A stretch of 40,463 bases of DNA from Bacillus sp. MM2020_1 (GCA_011250595.1 JAANMP010000043.1:1-40463); one strand, 5' to 3'. Shown: positions 7,044-15,819, counted from the stretch's first letter. Numbers and translations are program-made. The notes: a model not told the origin generated them from the sequence alone.

Positions 7044-8264
7044 ATGCGCACATACAACGAAAAAGTAAGTATCTATCATGGAATGGTGTCGACCATTGCT
7101 GTGAACCTTGCCAGTAACTTTTTTCCTATTTTCGCCATATCTATTCTTGGCGCAAGCAACTATCAAGTGGGGCTAATCAGCTCCCTACCGCCCTTGGTTG
7201 CACTTATCATGACCATTCCGGCTGCAATCCTGTTGAATCGGTTAGAGCAGCAAAAGAAGACCGTAGCCATGTCTGTTTTATGGGCTCGAATCTTGTTTGC
7301 CCTTTTAGCTGGTGTGCTTTTCATAAGCTCAGCTTATCAAGCTTGGGCGTTTTTAATCATTGTAGCTTTAATGAATGTTCCGGGAACGATATCAAATATT
7401 GGCTGGCAAACACTGATTAGTGGAATGATTAAAGAAGACCGAAGAGGAGCATTTTTCAGTGACAGAAACCGCCTGTTAACGATTGTCGGGATGATCACAA
7501 CGTTGATCATTGGAGTCATCATGAAAAATCAAACCGACAATGCCGTTGCCTATCAGTATTTATTTCTTATCGCTTTTATTTTTGGATTATTAGAAGTATT
7601 TTTCTTAATGAAGCATAAAGAAACAGTCCAACCGAAGACAACTAAGCAGCAAAAGAATTCATCCATGGACTGGTCCATTTTTAATGATAATGGATACAAG
7701 TGGTTTTTAATAACTGCCCTCTGCTTTAACTTCTCATGGCAAATGGCTTGGGGATTATTTAATATCTACAATGTAAAATATGCTCATGCTACAATTCTTT
7801 GGATCAGTATTTTCTCAGTAGCTAATCAATTAGTACAAATCTTTACCTTCCCATTATGGAAAAAATGGGCCGATCAAAAATCAACCACCCTAGTGCTCGT
7901 TTGGGTAGCAGTCGGTATGGCCACCGCACCGTTCTTGACCGTTTTGTCTACTAATCTAGTCTATTTGACATTTGTATCAATGACATCCGGGTTCTTTGTT
8001 TCCGGTACGATGCTGCTATTGTTCAACTTGCTGTTGGAGCAATCTCCACAGGAAAAAAGAACGTATTGCATCACAACTTATAATGTTCTATTATCCTTTG
8101 TAGCCTTCATCGCCCCGCAAATCGGGATTTGGCTGCTAGAAGTAACAGGTATGCAAAAATCGATGGGCATCATATCCATCCTAAGATTCATCAGCGCCAT
8201 CGTCTTCTTTCTCATGTACATAAGATTCATGAAAAATAGGAAACCAGCCTTGCAAGAAAGCTAA
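7044..8264 (+). CDS. MFS transporter
   Basis: A 406-residue integral membrane protein with about 12 hydrophobic segments in two halves separated by a charged loop (KHKETVQPKTTKQQKNSS, near residue 200). This is the general layout of the major facilitator superfamily. The N-half has NYQVGLISSLPPLVALIMTIPAA and a basic loop LNRLEQQKK typical of the MFS loop 2-3 region. The substrate is unknown. The ATG at 7044 has GGTGGG 5-6 nt ahead; the GTG at 7038 lies within that site. No regulator is coupled to it. Its 3' end runs into a dispersed intergenic repeat. Confidence 0.85.
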   Translation: MRTYNEKVSIYHGMVSTIAVNLASNFFPIFAISILGASNYQVGLISSLPPLVALIMTIPAAILLNRLEQQKKTVAMSVLWARILFALLAGVLFISSAYQAWAFLIIVALMNVPGTISNIGWQTLISGMIKEDRRGAFFSDRNRLLTIVGMITTLIIGVIMKNQTDNAVAYQYLFLIAFIFGLLEVFFLMKHKETVQPKTTKQQKNSSMDWSIFNDNGYKWFLITALCFNFSWQMAWGLFNIYNVKYAHATILWISIFSVANQLVQIFTFPLWKKWADQKSTTLVLVWVAVGMATAPFLTVLSTNLVYLTFVSMTSGFFVSGTMLLLFNLLLEQSPQEKRTYCITTYNVLLSFVAFIAPQIGIWLLEVTGMQKSMGIISILRFISAIVFFLMYIRFMKNRKPALQES

Positions 8265-8270
8265 TCGTAT

Positions 8271-8321
8271 AGTTTTGGTGTCAGTTTTGGTGTCAGGCAC
8301 CAACAACGGACATTCGTCCGT
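8271..8321. repeat. Intergenic repeat copy 1 (GGTGTCAGGCACC type)
   Basis: Two tandem copies of AGTTTTGGTGTC (8271-8282 and 8283-8294) lead into GGTGTCAGGCACC (8289-8301), followed by a 6-bp hairpin ACGGAC/GTCCGT (8306-8321). It lies between convergent genes and may also help to end transcription. Confidence 0.75.
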
Positions 8322-8334
8322 GTACAGTGGACAA

Positions 8335-8760
8335 TTATTTGGTATTTGGTTCAATTGTTAATTTTCGCAGCAAGGTGAAGAGTTGGTCTTTTTCTTCTTT
8401 TGTTAATCCACTTGTAAGAAGTAGGTTAGATGTTTCTAAGATGTTTTGGAGGGTTGGATGAAATTCCAGCCCTTTTTGTGTTGGGTAGAGTTGATATGAA
8501 CGGCGGTCCTCTTTATCGACCCTGCGTTCAATATACCCAGCTTCCTCTAATTGTTTCGCGGCACGCGCAGTAGTAGCTTTATCAAATTTTAATTCTGATG
8601 TCAATTGGTCCTGATTGATGCCAGGACGCCTTAATATCTCAATTAAAAAACTATGCTGCCCTCCCCCGCCAATTTGATATGCTTTTAATTCTTTTGTTAA
8701 GAATTTCTGGTTTTGTCGATTAATTTGAGAAATCAGCTTTCCAAATGGTTTTCGTTCCAT
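8335..8760 (-). CDS. MarR-family transcriptional regulator
   Basis: A 141-residue winged-helix regulator. The DNA-binding core is GINQDQLTSELKFDKATTARAAKQLEEAGYIERRVDKEDRRSYQL in sequence order, with the wing Asp-Arg-Arg motif of MarR proteins, flanked by dimerisation helices. The ATG at 8760 follows AAGGGGGA. It is divergent from a DHA2-family exporter, and two matching inverted repeats lie between them. Local repression of both genes, relieved by a drug-like ligand, is the expected mode and is inferred from arrangement. Confidence 0.9.
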   Translation of the reverse strand: MERKPFGKLISQINRQNQKFLTKELKAYQIGGGGQHSFLIEILRRPGINQDQLTSELKFDKATTARAAKQLEEAGYIERRVDKEDRRSYQLYPTQKGLEFHPTLQNILETSNLLLTSGLTKEEKDQLFTLLRKLTIEPNTK

Positions 8761-8795
8761 CTCGGATCCCCCTTTTAAATGTGTCAACAAAAGAA

Positions 8796-8824
8796 ATATT
8801 ACCTCAAATTAGTTGCACGCGCAA
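8796..8824 (-). promoter_or_regulatory. Promoter of the marR gene
   Basis: Minus-strand TTGCGC (8824-8819), a 17-nt spacer and TAATAT (8801-8796). The -35 box lies inside operator site 1. Confidence 0.6.
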
Positions 8825-8825
8825 C
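8812..8825. promoter_or_regulatory. Operator site 1 (MarR-type)
   Basis: GTTGCACGCGCAAC has 5-nt inverted arms GTTGC/GCAAC and covers the -35 boxes of both divergent promoters. Confidence 0.7.
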
Positions 8826-8841
8826 AATCATAAGGTAGACT
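8813..8841 (+). promoter_or_regulatory. Promoter of the DHA2 exporter gene
   Basis: TTGCAC at 8813-8818, a 17-nt spacer and TAGACT at 8836-8841. Operator site 1 overlaps the -35; operator site 2 lies over the expected transcription start. Confidence 0.55.
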
Positions 8842-8853
8842 TTCCGTGACGAT

Positions 8854-8873
8854 ATAGTTGCATGTGCAACTAT
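8854..8873. promoter_or_regulatory. Operator site 2 (MarR-type)
   Basis: ATAGTTGCATGTGCAACTAT has 9-nt perfect inverted arms around TG. It shares the GTTGCAnGnGCAAC core with site 1, 45 bp centre to centre. Confidence 0.75.
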
Positions 8874-8905
8874 TAATCTACCATTCCTAAAATGAGGTGC
8901 TTCTC

Positions 8906-10357
8906 ATGAATTCCCATGCTAAGACCTATCAAGCCGATGAAATGATTCAAAAAAGACGCTGGTCAATATTAGTTATTCTCAATTTAATTGTCTTTATGTC
9001 TACGCTCGACGGGAGTATTGTCAATATTGCGCTCCCGGTAATTTCAAAAGAACTGCACTTGCCCATCTCCCAAACGCAATGGATTGTCAGCGGTTATTTA
9101 ATCACCGTTTGCACGTTTATTCTATTGTTTGGTAAATTAGGAGATTTATTTGGGAAAATTAAAATTTTTAAAATAGGGGCCATTATTTTTTTATTAGGTT
9201 CCTTATTATGCGGATTTAGTTCCTCTCTCCTGATGCTAGTTCTCTTTCGGATTATCCAGGCTATCGGTGCTTCGATGACGATGGCAAACAGCCAAGGGAT
9301 CATCACTGAAATTTTCCCGCCAAGTGAGCGTGGAAAGGCATTAGGTCTAATTGGAACGTTTGTTTCACTTGGGAGTATTGCTGGTCCTAGTCTGGGTGGA
9401 ATTTTAGTCTCTTCCTTAGGCTGGGAATATATATTCTGGGTGAATATCCCAATCGGATTAATCATAATTGCGAACGGTTGGAGAATACTTCCAGTTGATA
9501 TTACATTTGTGAAGGCAAAGCTTGATCTAATAGGCAGTTTTTTATTTTCCATCTTTATTATTTCCTTGTTTACTGGACTACTATTAGGGCAGCAAGCGGG
9601 TTACGAGGATATTCGGATATTAGTTTCATTTACCATTACCGTGTTTACATTTTTCTTGTTTATTAGAGTTGAGACACAGAAGTCTGACCCCATGCTGCAA
9701 TTGGCTCTCTTCAAAAACCAGTCATTTTCAGTAAGTATACTCTGTGGATTTCTTACCTTTGTGGCAACTTTTTGCTTTAATATCCTTGCACCGTTTTATA
9801 CGCAAAATATTTTACACCTATCGCCAGTTAATGCCGGATTATTATTAATGTTATTCCCAATAACCATGGCAATCTCAGCACCATTAAGCGGAGCGCTTTC
9901 CGATAAAATTGGGTCGGAACTGCTAACCTTCGCTGGATTACTTGTCATGGTGATTGCCCAAGTTGGCTTTTCCACACTACATATGGGCAGTTCGATCATG
10001 ACGGTTGGATTTTTAGTGGCTCTATTAGGAGTGGGAAATGGACTTTTCCAATCACCTAACAACTCGTTGGTTATGTCCTCTGTCCAAAGGTCGCAGCTTG
10101 GCATTGCTGGCAGTGTCAATTCACTGGTAAGAAATATTGGAATGGTCGTAGGAATATCAGTAGCAACTACTAGTTTATTTAGCGTTATGAGTTCGAAGGC
10201 TGGATACCGGGTCACCGATTTAATACCCAACCGTCCTGATATCTTTATTGAGGGCATGCATTTTGTCTTCATCGGATCAGCATCGATTTGTTTATTTTCT
10301 GCCCTTTTTACCGGCTGGCGCTTACTTAAATCCAAGGCAGCCATTAGTCAATCGTAA
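8906..10357 (+). CDS. DHA2-family MFS drug exporter
   Basis: A 483-residue permease with about 14 hydrophobic segments, the size and topology of the EmrB/QacA (DHA2) drug:H+ antiporters. Motif D1-like LDGSIVNIALPVIS is in helix 1, the loop 2-3 motif GKLGDLFGKIKIF follows, and the antiporter motif C-like stretch SLGSIAGPSLGGILV is in helix 5. The ATG at 8906 has GAGGTG 8 nt ahead. Divergent from the MarR gene and carrying its operators, it is probably the regulator's main target. The likely role is export of toxic or antimicrobial compounds; the substrate is unknown. Confidence 0.9.
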   Translation: MNSHAKTYQADEMIQKRRWSILVILNLIVFMSTLDGSIVNIALPVISKELHLPISQTQWIVSGYLITVCTFILLFGKLGDLFGKIKIFKIGAIIFLLGSLLCGFSSSLLMLVLFRIIQAIGASMTMANSQGIITEIFPPSERGKALGLIGTFVSLGSIAGPSLGGILVSSLGWEYIFWVNIPIGLIIIANGWRILPVDITFVKAKLDLIGSFLFSIFIISLFTGLLLGQQAGYEDIRILVSFTITVFTFFLFIRVETQKSDPMLQLALFKNQSFSVSILCGFLTFVATFCFNILAPFYTQNILHLSPVNAGLLLMLFPITMAISAPLSGALSDKIGSELLTFAGLLVMVIAQVGFSTLHMGSSIMTVGFLVALLGVGNGLFQSPNNSLVMSSVQRSQLGIAGSVNSLVRNIGMVVGISVATTSLFSVMSSKAGYRVTDLIPNRPDIFIEGMHFVFIGSASICLFSALFTGWRLLKSKAAISQS

Positions 10358-10420
10358 TCACCTTTTCTTTAACTAAAAGAATTTACGAGGATATACCCAG
10401 AAATAGCTTGGATTAAAGGA

Positions 10421-10448
10421 ACTATTAGTTTAAAAGTTTCATACTTTT
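10421..10448 (+). promoter_or_regulatory. Candidate sigma-K promoter for tgl
   Basis: AC at 10421, a 17-nt spacer and CATACTTTT at 10440-10448, close to the mother-cell sigma-K pattern AC-N16/17-CATAnnnTA. B. subtilis tgl is known to be a late mother-cell gene. Confidence 0.55.
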
Positions 10449-10485
10449 TTAGAAGGAGTGGTTGTTGAAGGAAGCAGGTGCGAAA

Positions 10486-11214
10486 ATGATTAATATAAAT
10501 CAGCAAACGATTCAACTGGACGATCTTAGTGACTACCTTACCACAAAGGAACAGAAAGACATCGTTACGAAAATGGTGAATTCCAAAGAAGTTTTTTATT
10601 TCCAGACGTTGAGTGAATTTGAATTTGAGCTGCTGTTCAGAACAAAGACACTAAAGGCTGCTCGTGATCTTAATAATAGTAAAGTACAATTTACGACCTT
10701 TACGTATGCGTTTTGCAATAGAAGGTATTGGGATCGTCTAAGCAATGGCGGTTTTCTCCTTAAACCAAACGTTAGGCCCTCGGTCGCCATTCTTGATATC
10801 TTAAAAAATGGTTCGCTCTATGCCTTTGACTGTTCCACAGGAATTGCGATTGTGTTATATCTTGCGACCCTGTACTCGATTGGTAGCAGAAGGTTTGATC
10901 TCCTTTTTAATCGGCTGCTTTTATTGGATTGGCAATTTAATAATCCTCTAAGTCTAACTCAGAAATATGGCGATGACTTCATACCAGGTGATATCGTGCA
11001 TTTCAACAATCCGGATGTCAACCCGAAAGAAGCGCATTGGCGTGCAGAAAATGTGATTTTTATGAGTGATGACCAATACTATGGACATGGAGTAGGCATC
11101 AAAAAGGCAAGCACGATACTTTCCTTCCTAAATAAAAAAAGAAGGCCCAATCCGCGAATCCCTGCTTATCTCATGAACCTTATCACTAGGCCCGTTTATC
11201 AAAACTTTTTATAA
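10486..11214 (+). CDS. tgl: Spore-coat protein-glutamine gamma-glutamyltransferase
   Basis: A 242-residue bacterial transglutaminase that cross-links Gln and Lys side chains of coat proteins on the spore surface. The catalytic Cys falls at residue 116 (YAFDCSTGIAIVLY), the same number as in B. subtilis Tgl, when translation begins at the ATG at 10486; this supports that start over the TTG codons at 10462/10465. Other conserved blocks are WRAENVIFMSDDQYYGHGVGI and the DWQF segment. An AGGTG lies 6 nt before the ATG. A sigma-K-like promoter and a strong terminator make it monocistronic, as in B. subtilis. It shows that the host makes endospores. Confidence 0.92.
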   Translation: MININQQTIQLDDLSDYLTTKEQKDIVTKMVNSKEVFYFQTLSEFEFELLFRTKTLKAARDLNNSKVQFTTFTYAFCNRRYWDRLSNGGFLLKPNVRPSVAILDILKNGSLYAFDCSTGIAIVLYLATLYSIGSRRFDLLFNRLLLLDWQFNNPLSLTQKYGDDFIPGDIVHFNNPDVNPKEAHWRAENVIFMSDDQYYGHGVGIKKASTILSFLNKKRRPNPRIPAYLMNLITRPVYQNFL

Positions 11215-11220
11215 AAAAGG

Positions 11221-11257
11221 AAGACCACTGCCATCGTAGAAAGCAGCGGTCTTTTTC
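11221..11257. terminator. Bidirectional terminator between tgl and the thi operon
   Basis: AAGACCACTGC at 11221-11231 pairs with GCAGCGGTCTT at 11243-11253 (one mismatch), with T runs on both strands. Confidence 0.85.
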
Positions 11258-11271
11258 ATGAATGTTCAAGA

Positions 11272-11334
11272 GCAAACTATCCACCCACAGCGGACAGTTT
11301 GCTTGTATTGTCTTTCTGTGGTGCCTGACACCAA
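11272..11334. repeat. Intergenic repeat copy 2
   Basis: A hairpin GCAAACTATCC / GGACAGTTTGC (11272-11302, one mismatch) is followed by TGTCTTTCTGT and GGTGCCTGACACC (11320-11332). The order hairpin, TGTCTTT, 13-mer matches the copy at 36297-36356. Confidence 0.75.
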
Positions 11335-11340
11335 TATGGT

Positions 11341-12336
11341 TTAAAAATTAATAAATGCATTCTCGGCTTTGACGGTTTGTTTAATGACTTTTTTGTCTTT
11401 TAGCCATTGGGCGGTGTTTTTCCATGTTTCGGGGTCTTGGTAGCCGAATGGTTTTTCTTTTGCGTCCATCAGCGGGAGGAGGATTTCTAAGCTTTTTGTC
11501 TCGACATCCTTCTCTAGTGGTGAGGTTTTATCTTCATGGTTCATTAATATCGAGAGACCGTCTTCGGGATGAGACTGAACGTATTTTTGACCCTCTGTAA
11601 TCGCCGCCATGAACTTTTTAAATACGGCTGGCTTTTCTTTCAATCCTTTTTCACTAGCGACCAATACCAATTCATAATAATCAGGTACGCCAAAGTCCGC
11701 AGGATTTAAGGTTCTCATCGGATGCCCTTCTTTTTCGAGCAATAATTTCTCATGGTTAATATAACCGCCGATTAGTGCATCCGTTTTTTTCGTTGCCATT
11801 GCAGGAATCAGATCCCAGCCGACATCGACCATTTTAATCTTCTCGGCATTTCCGCCGTCCGCATTTACCATGGTTTGAACAATCGCTTCATCCAACGGAA
11901 TCGATGGATAACCAATCGTTTTCCCTGCTAAATCCTTAGGGGATTGAATCGGACCATCGGCTTGCACCATTAATTGATTTAGCGGGTGGCGGACAATCGC
12001 ACCAAATGATTGCACGGGAATATCTTCACTGCGTGCCACGAGTACCTGTGGTTGATAGCTTAAGGCCATATCAATTTGATTCGCTGCGACAAGTTTGAGC
12101 GGATCATTCGTATCTGCAGGCATTTGAATATCCACATCTAAGCCTTGTTGTTTAAAGTATCCCTTTTCCTCTGCTGCAAACAGAAATGAATGGACCGCAT
12201 TAGGGTACCAATCGAGCATTAAGCTTACTTTCTGAAGTTTCTCGTTCGAACCGCCCTTTTTTTCAGCTGCTTCTTTTCCGCAAGCACTTAATAAAAGTAA
12301 CAATAGACTGACCATAATCAAAAAACTCTTTTTCAT
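11341..12336 (-). CDS. thiY: Pyrimidine-precursor ABC transporter, substrate-binding lipoprotein ThiY
   Basis: A 331-residue lipoprotein with a signal peptide ending in lipobox LSAC (Cys19), followed by an NMT1/Thi5-like periplasmic-binding fold. The hallmark LDWYPNAVHSFLFAAEEKGYF opens the mature protein, and QIDMALSYQPQVLVA and GGYINHEKLLL line the expected ligand cleft. In Bacillus the ThiXYZ system imports N-formyl-4-amino-5-aminomethyl-2-methylpyrimidine, a thiamine breakdown product. It is the last gene of the thi operon, 18 nt after thiX, with a GAGGAAG site. Confidence 0.93.
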   Translation of the reverse strand: MKKSFLIMVSLLLLLLSACGKEAAEKKGGSNEKLQKVSLMLDWYPNAVHSFLFAAEEKGYFKQQGLDVDIQMPADTNDPLKLVAANQIDMALSYQPQVLVARSEDIPVQSFGAIVRHPLNQLMVQADGPIQSPKDLAGKTIGYPSIPLDEAIVQTMVNADGGNAEKIKMVDVGWDLIPAMATKKTDALIGGYINHEKLLLEKEGHPMRTLNPADFGVPDYYELVLVASEKGLKEKPAVFKKFMAAITEGQKYVQSHPEDGLSILMNHEDKTSPLEKDVETKSLEILLPLMDAKEKPFGYQDPETWKNTAQWLKDKKVIKQTVKAENAFINF

Positions 12337-12354
12337 TTTTACGTTCTTCCTCTC

Positions 12355-13128
12355 TTAGTTGAAGCGATTTCTATTTTTTAATACCTGTTTTTCCAATAAA
12401 CCAATCAATAAAAATAACACGATCCCAAGCATGGACAGCAGGAATATCGATGCAAACACGGAGTCCGCCTGTAAGTTACCAGACATTCTTCGACTGAAAT
12501 ATCCTAAGCCTTCACTTGCCCCCAGCCATTCACCAATCGTCGCACCGACGACACAATAAACAACCGACAATTTCAATCCTGAAAAAATTGCAGGCAACGC
12601 CATCGGCAGTTGAATTTTATTAAAAATGTCCCAGCGATTAGCGCCCATTGTCAACAGTAATTCACGATATTCAAGACTACCTGTTTTTAGCCCATCATAG
12701 GTACTGACGACGATTGGAAAAAATGCAGTTAAAATGGTGACGGCAATTTTGCTCCAAATTGAATACCCGAACCACATGATAAAAATCGGTGAAATGGCAA
12801 TGAGCGGCACTGTTTGGGAGATGACAAGAAACGGATAAAGAACTTTTTCTAATGAACGTGAAAAATGCATCCCTACACCCATGATTAGACCGCCGATTAC
12901 AGACAGCCCGAACCCAATCAGAACTTCCTTTAAAGTCGCGGGTAAATGCTCCTCAAACAACAGCTGTCGATTTTCAAGCAATGCTCCCCAAATAGCTGAA
13001 GGAGCAGGCAAAATAAATGATGGAATCATTCCCTGCCTGACCACCCACTCCCATCCACTGACGAGAAGGAGGACAACTAATAAAAACAAACCGTACTGTT
13101 CCGCCCATTTTTTCAACCTAGTTTTCAT
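12355..13128 (-). CDS. thiX: Pyrimidine-precursor ABC transporter permease ThiX
   Basis: A 257-residue permease of the SsuC/TauC/ThiX type with about six membrane segments. The cytoplasmic EAA loop contacting the ATPase is visible (YRELLLTMGANRWDIFNKIQLP). The start lies 11 nt inside the end of thiZ, indicating translational coupling. With ThiY and ThiZ it forms the importer for the formylated aminopyrimidine salvaged by YlmB and TenA, which are encoded upstream in the same operon. Confidence 0.93.
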   Translation of the reverse strand: MKTRLKKWAEQYGLFLLVVLLLVSGWEWVVRQGMIPSFILPAPSAIWGALLENRQLLFEEHLPATLKEVLIGFGLSVIGGLIMGVGMHFSRSLEKVLYPFLVISQTVPLIAISPIFIMWFGYSIWSKIAVTILTAFFPIVVSTYDGLKTGSLEYRELLLTMGANRWDIFNKIQLPMALPAIFSGLKLSVVYCVVGATIGEWLGASEGLGYFSRRMSGNLQADSVFASIFLLSMLGIVLFLLIGLLEKQVLKNRNRFN

Positions 13129-13855
13129 TTTGAATCAGCCACTCCAGTTCTTTTCTCATCGTAATAAACTCAGATTGATAGATTAGCTGTGAACTTCTAG
13201 GCCGCGGCAGGGTGACCTTCGTTTCTTTAATTCCTTTATCGTGGAGCACATAAACTCTGTCGCTTAACAAAATGGCCTCCTCCAGGTCATGGGTAATGAA
13301 CAATACCGTCTTTTGTAATTCCCCCCACAGCCCTAGTAACCATTGATGCATGTTTCGTTTTGTCAGCGAATCAAGTGCGCCAAACGGCTCATCTAATAAT
13401 AGAAGTTCTTTTCCCGTCATCAGGGTCCTTAAAAAGGCGACGCGTTGCTTCATTCCTCCCGAAAGCTCTTTGGGATAGGTATTTTCATAGTCTGCTAATC
13501 CAAAACGCGCTAACCACTCTTTTATTTCAGGTAATTTCGCTTGCTTACGCTCCTTAGTAACTTCAAGAGGTAATAACACATTTTCTAATACCGTTCGCCA
13601 CGGTAACAGCAAATCTTTTTGCGGCATATAGCCAACACTTCCTAATCGCTTTCCAGTCCGTTGACCATCAATCAGAATGTCCCCCTGATCTGGTTCGAGT
13701 AAGCCGGTTACCAATTTGAAAAGCGTACTTTTCCCAGATCCGCTCGCACCGATAACAGAAACAAATTCTCCGGGCTTTACATCGAAGCTAAGTCCTTGGA
13801 AGATTGGCTTTTCCTCCTCAAAAGAATAGGAGAGTTCTTGAATTGATAACATCAT
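13118..13855 (-). CDS. thiZ: Pyrimidine-precursor ABC transporter ATP-binding protein ThiZ
   Basis: A 245-residue ABC ATPase. Walker A is GASGSGKST, the Q-loop is in GYMPQKDLLLPW, the signature is LSGGMKQR, Walker B LLLLDEPFGALD and the H-loop ITHDLEEA. It energises ThiXY. The ATG at 13855 is 4 nt after the tenA stop codon; an upstream in-frame start would lie inside tenA. No close ribosome binding site exists (the nearest GGGAGG is about 20 nt away), so translation probably depends on re-initiation after tenA. Confidence 0.93.
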   Translation of the reverse strand: MMLSIQELSYSFEEEKPIFQGLSFDVKPGEFVSVIGASGSGKSTLFKLVTGLLEPDQGDILIDGQRTGKRLGSVGYMPQKDLLLPWRTVLENVLLPLEVTKERKQAKLPEIKEWLARFGLADYENTYPKELSGGMKQRVAFLRTLMTGKELLLLDEPFGALDSLTKRNMHQWLLGLWGELQKTVLFITHDLEEAILLSDRVYVLHDKGIKETKVTLPRPRSSQLIYQSEFITMRKELEWLIQNEN

Positions 13856-13859
13856 CGAG

Positions 13860-14531
13860 TTAGACAGGCCACTCGCCTCCCTGGTAAACCATATCCCAAA
13901 ACATATACTCAAACCGAGATGTTGTCAGGAAATGTTCTTCCAAGATGGCTAACTCCCGCTCCGGTTTTCCATCGGTCAATTTATCGAGCAAATCAATCAG
14001 CCAGGTGGCTAATGAACCAAACTCATTAGATGAGTACATTTTCACCCATTCCCCGTAAAGTAGATGTTCACTAGCACCAGGATAGTTAGTTGCTAGCATC
14101 ATGCTAATCTCCCGGTAGCTCCACATGCACGGCAAGAGAGCAGAGACTAATTCCGCAAGCGACCCATTCTGTGCGACATTCAACATATACCGTGTGTAAG
14201 CTAAGTTGATCGGCATTGGTTTTGTATCTTCCAGCTGTTGATCTGTAATCCCAAATCGCTCAGCGTACTGTCGGTGAAGGTCCATTTCTCCATGTAATGT
14301 CTCATCCAGAAGCTTAGCAAAAGCGGCCATCGTCTCAATGTCTCTTGCTTTAATTGCCCCTGCCGCAAACAACTTGGAGTAGTCAATTAAAAACACATAG
14401 TCCTGTTTCATATAGCGGATAAATGATTCGACGGGCAGCTCCCCTGTTCCTATCCCGACAACAAATGGATGTTGATGGGTTTTCTCCCAAATATCACTTA
14501 CTTTTTCAAAAAGTCTCTGGGTAAATCTCAT
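13860..14531 (-). CDS. tenA: Aminopyrimidine aminohydrolase (thiaminase II)
   Basis: A 223-residue TenA protein. Residues matching the B. subtilis active site are present: Asp44 (KQDYVFL), Tyr112, Cys135 (ALLPCMWSY), Tyr139 and a C-terminal Glu (SRFEYMFWDM). It hydrolyses 4-amino-5-aminomethyl-2-methylpyrimidine to the hydroxymethyl form (HMP) in thiamine salvage. It follows ylmB by 4 nt, and its order after ylmB mirrors the pathway order: YlmB deformylates, TenA deaminates, ThiD phosphorylates. Confidence 0.95.
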   Translation of the reverse strand: MRFTQRLFEKVSDIWEKTHQHPFVVGIGTGELPVESFIRYMKQDYVFLIDYSKLFAAGAIKARDIETMAAFAKLLDETLHGEMDLHRQYAERFGITDQQLEDTKPMPINLAYTRYMLNVAQNGSLAELVSALLPCMWSYREISMMLATNYPGASEHLLYGEWVKMYSSNEFGSLATWLIDLLDKLTDGKPERELAILEEHFLTTSRFEYMFWDMVYQGGEWPV

Positions 14532-14535
14532 ATCA

Positions 14536-15819
14536 CTACTGCTCCTTTCTCGTGTTGCACCACTCAGCGATAAATACAGCTAACACTTTTGTGAAATCTA
14601 ATAATTGGCGAATCTCCACTTTCTCATTCACAGCATGAGCGTCTTCCAATTTTCCAGGTCCAAAAATGGCTGTTGGAATACCCGCTCGTCCCAACCAGCC
14701 TGCATCAGTAACGGTGGTAGACATCCCCACAGTTGGACGGTACATTAACAATTTTTCAAACGAGTTGGCTAATGCCTTTGTGCCGGGATTATTCGCATCA
14801 ATTTCCAATGATGGAAAAATTTCACCACGGTCGACAATCATTGATTTTCCGCCCCAAACAAATTGTGGTGGATTCTCACGAAGCCATGGATCTGCTGCCG
14901 CAACCGCACCAATATGTTGTTCAATTTCTTTAATTACCTCTTCGTAGTCTTCATCTGGGTAAAAGTGAACCGTTACCCAAAGGGCACAGCGATCAGCGAC
15001 AAAGGCAGCATGCCGCCCACCTTCAATGACGGCAGGATTAATGGTATTTGTGCCGGCAGGAAAGCCTTCATAGTTTTTCGTAATAGCCCAGTGACGTTCT
15101 AATTCTTGAAGCCCGGAAATAATTTTCATCATTTTTTCAATCGCACTGGCCCCTTTAACACCACCGCCTGCATGAATCATCTTCCGCCGCATTGCATCAT
15201 GATAGATTTCCTTGCTTTGAATCGTAATCCATCCGGTAATGACGCCGCCTTGTCCCTGGATATGTAAATCACTAGTATCGACCACTACCGCATAGTCGGC
15301 TGTATACCCTCTCTCCATGCATGCCAGGGTTCCAGCCTCCCCAACCTCTTCGCCAATAACCGATTGAAATTGGAGATCGCCTTGGAGCGAGATTCCCATT
15401 TCTTTTAAAAGTTTAATTGCGATAAGTGATGCTGCAATACCACCCTTCATATCGGCCACACCACGTCCATAAATATGACCTTCTTTGCAATATGCTAAAA
15501 ATGGAGACTCCTCCCAATCAGAGTGATCACCCACTTCTGCGACATCGACATGACCATTTACAATTAAACTATTAAAACCTGCAGGAGATTCTCCCGGTAA
15601 TACACCGACGACATTAGCATCGCCCGGGTAGACGTCCCACTTATCGGTGTTAAATCCCAAGTCTTCTAAATAATCCTTTATAAAATTCTGCACCTCATTT
15701 GTATTCCGAGCAGGAGGACTAACCGTTGGGAATGCAATAAGTGCTGTCAACAATTCAATTAATTCCGCTTCTCGCCCTTCTACTTCTTGCGAGATTTTAG
15801 CTAGCAGATCCCCATTCAT
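14536..15819 (-). CDS. ylmB: Formylaminopyrimidine deformylase, M20 family
   Basis: A 427-residue M20 metallohydrolase of the ArgE/DapE group. Metal-site motifs are NGHVDVAEVGDHSDW (His and Asp), GRGVADMKGG (bridging Asp), IGEEVGEAGT (catalytic Glu pair) and a late His in EDAHAVNEKV. Its place between thiW and tenA identifies it as YlmB, which removes the formyl group from N-formyl-aminomethylpyrimidine before TenA acts. In annotation pipelines the family is often misnamed acetylornithine deacetylase; context argues against that here. Confidence 0.9.
   Translation of the reverse strand: MNGDLLAKISQEVEGREAELIELLTALIAFPTVSPPARNTNEVQNFIKDYLEDLGFNTDKWDVYPGDANVVGVLPGESPAGFNSLIVNGHVDVAEVGDHSDWEESPFLAYCKEGHIYGRGVADMKGGIAASLIAIKLLKEMGISLQGDLQFQSVIGEEVGEAGTLACMERGYTADYAVVVDTSDLHIQGQGGVITGWITIQSKEIYHDAMRRKMIHAGGGVKGASAIEKMMKIISGLQELERHWAITKNYEGFPAGTNTINPAVIEGGRHAAFVADRCALWVTVHFYPDEDYEEVIKEIEQHIGAVAAADPWLRENPPQFVWGGKSMIVDRGEIFPSLEIDANNPGTKALANSFEKLLMYRPTVGMSTTVTDAGWLGRAGIPTAIFGPGKLEDAHAVNEKVEIRQLLDFTKVLAVFIAEWCNTRKEQ

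Noticed and set aside
6905..7117. 70-residue open frame starting GTG inside a strong AGGAGGTGA
   Set aside because: The GTG lies within the binding site itself, the product is AT-driven Phe/Lys/Tyr-rich sequence, and the frame runs through the promoter and start of the real MFS gene.
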